Assembly (NCBI GenBank): GCA_030323885.1
Contig: CM059202.1
Span: 45,216,849-45,280,848 of the forward strand
From: Branchipolynoe longqiensis
Taxonomy: Eukaryota > Annelida > Polychaeta > Phyllodocida > Polynoidae
Reading direction: 5' to 3'
DNA: 64,000 bases
Shown: positions 62,501 to 64,000 of the stretch, one piece after another
How positions within the stretch are numbered: the stretch's first letter is position 1
How the letters are laid out: each line of letters opens with the position of its first letter
The notes under the pieces: model-generated
The model's input: the letters and a program-made list of their open reading frames with translations, nothing else
What the model was told of the DNA's origin: nothing
Databases searched by the model: none
Program-made: the position numbers and the translations under genes

Positions 62501-64000
62501 GCAGTGTCCTTACGGGGCCTGGAAAGTCTGGATACGTCATTTCAAGGCCGCCATGAAAAGCCTTGAAATTTAACGTATTTTGGGTAATTAGTCGTGAAAA
62601 GCCATGAATGCCATTAAACTGTATCCACTGATCTAAATTAGTCCGAAATCGCCATTCACCATTGTTTTTTCCCCCCTGAAATCTAAATGAAAATAGTCTT
62701 GAATTCCTATCAAAGACAGCCTTGAATTCCATATCTTCACATGTGTACGGACCCTGTTATTGGATTATGCCGCGTTAACTAGCTGGAGACGTGACTATTT
62801 CGTTGAGATTGTGATTGATGATCTTTGTGCTTGTTTTGTCAGAGAACTGCGGCATGCAGCAAGTGTCTCTGACTCCCGTCGGGGGACGCGGCGACGACAA
62901 GGTCATTGTGCAGGTGGGTTCAAGGTCAATGCAGGTTGTCGCTTCATGCGAAAGGGTGGCTTACACATATCTGATTGAGACCAGACGGGGTGGCCGAATG
63001 AGTTAGAGCGTCCGTCTCCCGTGCTGGTAGATCGTGGGGTTGTGGGTTCGAACCCTGGTCGAGTCAAACCAATGACTTAAAAATTGATATTGTCGCTTCC
63101 TAGCGAGGCGGTCGGCATTATTAGGATAGTGCAAGGACTGGGTGGCTCAATGTCAGGATAATGTGACTGAGTGGGATATCCGGTCATGGTGGGACAGCAC
63201 TATGAAGTCATCATGAGTGCGCACTGTCACAAGTCGGTACCCGTCCTGATATGACCTTAGATGTTGCTAGGACGTAAAACAACAAACAAACAAACATATC
63301 TGATTGGTTGACGGAAATTTGACAGCTGTCGTGTATTGTATTGTATTTCAAGAACTGCGAATAGTTTAACAGTGTGTGGGGCGTATAGCTGTGGCAATTG
63401 TAACTTTTGTCCCCAATTTATTAGAAGAATAAAATGTTTAAAAAATAAAGTTGTCTTTGTGGTGCGGCACTCTATAAATAATTGAAACAAGATCATGAGT
63501 GCTTTGCCTTTTTCACATCGCTGATTTATGAGAATATTGCAAGCACTTTTTCATTAAATGCTTCCAAAATATATTGATAAAGATGCAAAGGGCCATATGT
63601 GTATGTGTATATATATAAGTTCGACCGCTGGCCCAGTCAGACCAATAGGTTAAAAATTTATACTTGTCGCTTCCTAGCCAGGCGCTCGGCATTATTAGGA
63701 TGGGGCAAGGACTGGTTGGCTCAGTGTCAGAATAATGTGACTGAGTAGGATATGGGTCATGGTGCTGGTGGCCTGGTCTCCCAGTGGGGCAGCACTATAA
63801 AGTTGTCATGAGTGCGCACTGTCACAAGTCGGTAAGTACCTGCCCTGATATGACCTTAGATGTTGCCAGGATGTAAAACTCAACCAACGAACCTCACTGA
63901 CTCACTCATTCACTCACTCACTCACTCATCCGACAGGCCGCTGCTGATGGGCTGACTGCCATCTTTGAGTTCACCGATGTGATGCCTGGGAAGTACAAAG
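43004..64000 (+). CDS. NOMO: NOMO (nodal modulator / BOS complex subunit), N-terminal 13 exons, cut by window end
   Basis: Family role: an ER membrane glycoprotein with a large lumenal chain of beta-sandwich (carboxypeptidase-regulatory-like/Ig-like) domains. It partners NCLN and TMEM147 in the BOS complex of the multipass translocon. Exons: 43004-43138, 48343-48478, 50371-50471, 50851-51030, 51871-51948, 52487-52696, 53440-53529, 56541-56597, 57505-57704, 59624-59798, 60406-60547, 62843-62913 and 63937-64000 (partial). All junctions are GT/AG and in phase, giving ~546 of the ~1,200 residues expected. Diagnostic stretches: signal peptide then ILGCGGFVKSEVEIN; DCAPNNGYYMVPVYDKGEY; GEDINFQFTGF; ITFDVVPSE; FSLCGRV; DVHGSFC; VSGKLSCL. 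Transcribed away from HINFP. Confidence 0.96.
43349..43375. repeat. Long poly-G run
   Basis: An uninterrupted G run of about 27 bases near the start of NOMO intron 1. Confidence 0.85.
43438..43905 (-). mobile_element. Two SINE family A copies, both partial
   Basis: 43438-43700 is an inverse copy with the tail and core. 43773-43905 repeats the CACAGTCACATTATCCTGAC core in a second, more diverged copy. Confidence 0.65.
44510..45295 (+). repeat. Dispersed repeat, inverted partner of 41700-42262
   Basis: Runs from GAATAAGCAATGCTTAGGAC, through GGTCACCCGAGTCG and GTTTCCGTTTGCTGGATTTT, to TTAGTCCTTAGCCTCC. It carries an inner MITE-like part related to 48924-49386. Confidence 0.6.
46448..46780. 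repeat. GGTGGGG-rich then CCCCACCAC-rich quasi-palindrome
   Basis: 46448-46605 is a run of GGTGGGGGTGT words; 46645-46775 is the complementary CCCCACCACAC type. A GT-rich relative is at 45630-45690. Frames through it are low complexity. Confidence 0.65.
46916..47272. mobile_element. TTAA-family MITE
   Basis: ATCCGATGAACCATCAAATT ... CATCGGACTATGCAACGTTAA. Full-length interior, but the left terminus is eroded. Confidence 0.65.
47820..48010 (+). pseudogene. LINE ORF2 C-terminal remnant
   Basis: Reads GKVNGSRGRGRPRTSWFTNI then SQWTGLNYSQSIRTAHHRDT and W, ending in LEDGT before a stop and a (TTGA)n tail, the pattern of a 5'-truncated non-LTR insertion. Confidence 0.6.
48110..48250 (-). pseudogene. 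LINE ORF2 C-terminal remnant
   Basis: Minus strand reads RKRGRPRLRFRDTIKRNLEL then [20 protein letters not shown]. It ends in a stop and a (CAT)n run. Same family as 28940-29090. Confidence 0.6.
48343..48478 (+). CDS. NOMO: NOMO exon 2
   Basis: Reads IKLYTKQGSLKYRTDCAPNN then GYYMVPVYDKGEYTLRVEPP, nearly identical to the vertebrate protein. Acceptor GTTCAG, donor GTGAGC, leaves at phase 1. Confidence 0.95.
48924..49386. mobile_element. MITE with ATTCGATNAAC / ACCCGAGT ends
   Basis: GTATTCGATGAACACGACTC and the inverse of CCCGAGTTGGTTAATCGAAT. The interior is shared with 44600-45065. Confidence 0.6.
49400..49670 (-). mobile_element. tRNA-derived SINE, family D
   Basis: Inverse copy with GGAAATCCAAATTGGCAGAG and GGGGAATCGAACCACTGACC. 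Head at the right end. Confidence 0.65.
49916..50300 (+). mobile_element. SINE family A with a second tail inserted in its head
   Basis: Head AAGGATGGCCATAAGGGGTT to CCCACTTTGGT, then a tail (CGTCCTGATATGACGTTAGA...(AAAC)n), then CCCACTTTGGTAGATCATGG, i.e. the head resumes with the 11-bp word CCCACTTTGGT duplicated. The remainder of the SINE is complete. Confidence 0.8.
50371..50471 (+). CDS. NOMO: NOMO exon 3
   Basis: Reads PESVDLLIDGVNDLCSRGED then INFQFTGFGVVGK. Acceptor CCACAG, donor GTGAGT. The DINF.FTGF motif marks the start of the next beta-sandwich repeat. Confidence 0.93.
50505..50757 (+). mobile_element. SINE family A, internally deleted
   Basis: Head GGGCGCTTTGATCGAATCGG, core to GCTGGCGGCC, then a jump directly to TTAGATGTTGGAAAGACGTA. 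Confidence 0.75.
50851..51030 (+). CDS. NOMO: NOMO exon 4
   Basis: Sixty codons in phase 0, with the repeat signature DGGAYDFERVLPGEYTVTAR and HPVWTF. Acceptor TCTCTAG, donor GTACGG. Confidence 0.93.
51510..51770. repeat. Degenerate GTGTAGCAAC repeat
   Basis: Variants of TTGTGTAGCAACRCAGTA recur irregularly every ~17-25 bp in NOMO intron 4. Confidence 0.6.
51871..51948 (+). CDS. NOMO: NOMO exon 5
   Basis: Twenty-six codons: ASTKVIVGRETGNAGSAISV then RGYDVT. Acceptor TTCTCAG, donor GTGAGT, phase 0 on both sides. Confidence 0.9.
52240..52470 (+). mobile_element. SINE family B against NOMO exon 6
   Basis: Forward copy: GTGTCTTTTGACACATA, CATGAATATGGCCTTTGCTG, CCGACATGGTGTAAAAG, tail CACCAATCAATCAATTAATC. 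The exon 6 acceptor follows ~20 bp later. Confidence 0.65.
52487..52696 (+). CDS. NOMO: NOMO exon 6
   Basis: Seventy codons: GRVLSDGELIRGVNFVLYST, then LLCYVVSGQDGVFTFPSLPF and GEYRL. Acceptor CACGCAG, donor GTGCGT. A SINE tail ends ~20 bp before the acceptor. Confidence 0.93.
52745..53375. repeat. ~37-bp minisatellite, about 16 units
   Basis: Units of TATACCACAGTACTGTGTCA then CTAATATTCTATTTAAC, with small deletions (GTGT missing in several). Fills most of NOMO intron 6. Confidence 0.9.
53440..53529 (+). CDS. NOMO: NOMO exon 7
   Basis: Thirty codons: VPYYKGDHITFDVVPSERVV then SVRHDSIVIK. Acceptor TTGCAG, donor GTACGC. A 37-bp minisatellite fills the preceding intron up to ~65 bp from the acceptor. 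Confidence 0.93.
53588..53709 (+). mobile_element. Short SINE, family C (complete)
   Basis: tRNA-like head GGGATGGCTTAGTGGGTAAA with B box GGTTCGAACCC, joined directly to the tail CCCCCAATAGC...GTGCTGGGGGATCGCTAAAC. About 120 bp. Another tail fragment is at 55738-55806. Confidence 0.7.
53710..53945 (+). mobile_element. SINE family A, head truncated
   Basis: Starts inside the head (TCGAACCCCAACCAAGTCAT) and continues through the core to ATATGACCTTAGAGG, where the LINE fragment begins. Confidence 0.7.
53948..55530 (+). pseudogene. RNase H-bearing LINE (I/Jockey-like), heavily decayed
   Basis: Parts of ORF2 in several frames. RT palm start: TVDHLVRLETFVREAF and SIFFYLEKAFDTTW, where Tyr stands at the usual motif A Asp. 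RT thumb: FLGIIFDRKL and, later, SLYVAAHKPSLGARRTKLSL. RNase H end: VPSYVRIGGNEEAD. A C-terminal CEHC...H...C zinc motif lies near 55365-55425. The catalytic F/YADD stretch is missing through deletion. The 5' end is truncated, and AATAAAAG near 55523 marks the 3' end. Confidence 0.75.
55977..56396 (+). mobile_element. SINE family A with an insertion in its tail
   Basis: Full head and core. The tail reads CGTCCTAATATGACC, is interrupted by ~85 bp starting with a T run (TTTGGGTTCAAATTTTTATT...), then resumes CCTTAGATGTTGCTAGGACG. Confidence 0.75.
56430..56501. repeat. (CA)n microsatellite
   Basis: About 36 CA units, ending 40 bp before the NOMO exon 8 acceptor. Confidence 0.95.
56541..56597 (+). 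CDS. NOMO: NOMO exon 8
   Basis: Nineteen codons: EPFQVAGFSVQGIVRNVAN, matching the family's EPVFHVMGFSV block. Acceptor TTCACAG, donor GTAGGT, phase 0. A (CA)n tract ends ~40 bp upstream. Confidence 0.88.
56780..56950 (-). mobile_element. SINE family B fragment
   Basis: TTGATTAGTGATTGATTGGT, GCCGTGTCGGCAGGAATGGC, CATATTCACAGTGAG. Confidence 0.6.
57228..57458 (-). mobile_element. MITE with CAGGGTCTGTACAC end
   Basis: Inverse of the element at 29861-30145 (GGGTAATTAGTCTTGAAAAG, GAATTCCATATCGTGACATG, TGTACAGACCCTG). Confidence 0.6.
57505..57704 (+). CDS. NOMO: NOMO exon 9
   Basis: Sixty-six codons plus two bases, covering GAGVPGAHVFLDGREQAVTK, ADGTYHLDSMHVGTYTLLIT and VTPNTPRLPDVIAA. Acceptor TACGCAG, donor GTGAGC. 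Third-codon positions are markedly GC-rich. Confidence 0.94.
57970..58265 (+). mobile_element. tRNA-derived SINE, family D (full length)
   Basis: Head CTCTGTGGCGGAGTGTTTAG with B box AGTTCGATTCC and an elongated middle as in Leu/Ser-type tRNAs. The body runs to CCATGATAGGCAGTATAAAT. Confidence 0.75.
58284..58615. mobile_element. TTAA-family MITE
   Basis: TAGTCCGATGAAGTATCACA ... CATCGGACTATCCAACTTTAA, with a complete interior. Confidence 0.7.
58616..58940 (+). repeat. Dispersed repeat related to the HINFP upstream repeat
   Basis: Begins with AAAGGTCTTAAATTGGATTT and ends GTCTTAAATGTGATTGGCTG then ATAGGTGCAGGAAC, matching 36090-36480 on the other strand. Confidence 0.55.
58970..59578 (+). 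mobile_element. Cluster of three SINE family A copies
   Basis: 58970-59050 (head and start of core), 59062-59365 (full length), and 59366-59578 (resumes at CTCACGCTTGGCATTACTAG). The middle copy appears inserted into the outer one, at the GCCTCACGCTTGG word. Confidence 0.75.
59624..59798 (+). CDS. NOMO: NOMO exon 10
   Basis: Reads FSLCGRVVIDKIPEGLGEVS, then TTDVHGSFCTEVTPGVYTAA. Acceptor TCCCAG, donor GTAGGA. The phase-2 entry with exon 9 gives a Lys at the junction. Confidence 0.93.
59890..60050 (+). mobile_element. SINE family E copy
   Basis: CACATAGACACGTGGGCGTG, then the tRNA-like GAGCCTAGGTGGTGTAATGG and TTAGCACACTGGCCTGGAAT. Confidence 0.6.
60050..60378. repeat. ~40-bp minisatellite, about 8 units
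   Basis: Units of CCCGATATCAGACAATAACT then GCATCACATTGTGATTCAAA. It ends ~28 bp before the NOMO exon 11 acceptor. Confidence 0.9.
60406..60547 (+). CDS. NOMO: NOMO exon 11
   Basis: Reads VVITDAEHRAGLKLAPATVE then SQFRARVSGKLSCL. Acceptor CCGACAG, donor GTAAGT. A 40-bp minisatellite ends ~30 bp upstream of the acceptor. Confidence 0.93.
60703..61400. repeat. Fragments of the TTAA MITE flanking a dispersed repeat
   Basis: 60703-60838 holds one end (TTTAAGTTGCATAGTCCGAT) and 61280-61395 the other (TTGGACTATGCAGCTCTAA). Between them lies a repeat with GAGGGTGCTTGTTTTCAATG. This may be one MITE copy opened by an insertion. Confidence 0.5.
61500..62070. repeat. Uncharacterised dispersed repeat
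   Basis: GGCTTGTTTTCAATGCTGGC matches 60907 and, inverted, ~6603. CCGTGACATATCACCTGCCC matches, inverted, ~4815. It has no recognisable protein. Confidence 0.45.
62285..62440 (+). mobile_element. SINE family E copy
   Basis: CACATAGACAGGTATGCGTG and GTGCCTAGGTGGTGTAATGG, then TTAGCACGCTTTCCCC with a B-box-like GGTTCGAAAAC. Confidence 0.6.
62508..62758 (-). mobile_element. MITE with CAGGGTCCGTACAC end
   Basis: Inverse copy of 29861-30145. It starts at CTTACGGGGCCTGGAAAG and ends at TGTGTACGGACCCTG, ~80 bp before NOMO exon 12. Confidence 0.65.
62843..62913 (+). CDS. NOMO: NOMO exon 12
   Basis: Reads NCGMQQVSLTPVGGRGDDKV then IVQ. The acceptor TTGTCAG is chosen so that the phase-1 junction gives SCL-K-NCG, matching the family's SCLDTCG. 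Donor GTGGGT. Confidence 0.87.
62980..63293 (+). mobile_element. tRNA-derived SINE, family A (full length)
   Basis: Head GACGGGGTGGCCGAATGAGT and AGAGCGTCCGTCTCC, B box GGTTCGAACCC, and the complete tail with (CAAA)n. Confidence 0.85.
63618..63885 (+). mobile_element. SINE family A, head truncated
   Basis: Starts in the B-box region (AAGTTCGACCGCTGGCCCAG) and runs to GCCAGGATGTAAAACTCAAC. It is followed by (CTCA)n and NOMO exon 13. Confidence 0.75.
63937..64000 (+). CDS. NOMO: NOMO exon 13 (partial, runs off the window)
   Basis: Reads AAADGLTAIFEFTDVMPGKY up to the last base of the window; the family has FDNVLPGKYK here. The acceptor CCGACAG is directly preceded by a (CTCA)n run. Confidence 0.9.

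Overview
The window is animal nuclear DNA carrying two intron-rich conserved genes buried in repeats. A lophotrochozoan, most likely a marine mollusc (bivalve or gastropod), is suggested by the tRNA-derived SINEs. One family has a core resembling the Meta-domain SINEs of bivalves. Another has a tRNA-like head and a long body that I recall as very common in molluscan genomes. Species cannot be determined from the sequence alone.

Gene 1 (minus strand, 36069 down to 7986) is an ortholog of HINFP (histone H4 transcription factor, MIZF). I could place ten coding exons with GT/AG boundaries and fully compatible phases. They give a 699-residue protein with about ten C2H2 zinc fingers and the C-terminal FRYK...VRYES.ELTQQLL block typical of the family. 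Gene 2 (plus strand, from 43004 past the right edge) is NOMO, an ER-membrane subunit of the BOS/multipass translocon complex. Thirteen coding exons (the last cut by the window edge) give the N-terminal ~546 residues, including the signal peptide. The two genes are transcribed divergently, with start codons about 6.9 kb apart.

Everything else is mobile or repetitive DNA. (i) 1-7985, downstream of HINFP: foldback elements, MITEs and SINEs. (ii) HINFP intron 9 (8941-16091): a four-level nest in which a TTAA-type MITE contains a solo LTR and a second MITE, and the second MITE contains a nearly full-length DIRS retrotransposon (gag, RT/RNase H and tyrosine recombinase, all frame-broken) with clear inverted termini and the internal complementary region. 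(iii) HINFP introns 7 and 8: a 7-copy ~107-bp array built on the 3' half of 5S rRNA, and a separate minisatellite against exon 9. (iv) HINFP introns 1-6: SINEs, MITEs, a CpG-rich insertion, a ~175-bp-period diverged repeat and a 30-bp minisatellite. (v) The intergenic gap (36.1-43.0 kb): a truncated Ty3-type LTR retrotransposon interrupted by a foldback element, a LINE 3' end and more MITEs. (vi) NOMO introns: SINEs, a decayed RNase H-bearing LINE, (CA)n and two minisatellites lying just upstream of 3' splice sites.

No bacterial genes, CRISPR arrays, intact tRNA genes or complete rRNA genes were seen. The main leads are the dated nest around the DIRS element, the 5S-derived array, three MITE families definable from copies inside this window, and the repeated placement of tandem repeats or SINE tails next to splice acceptors.
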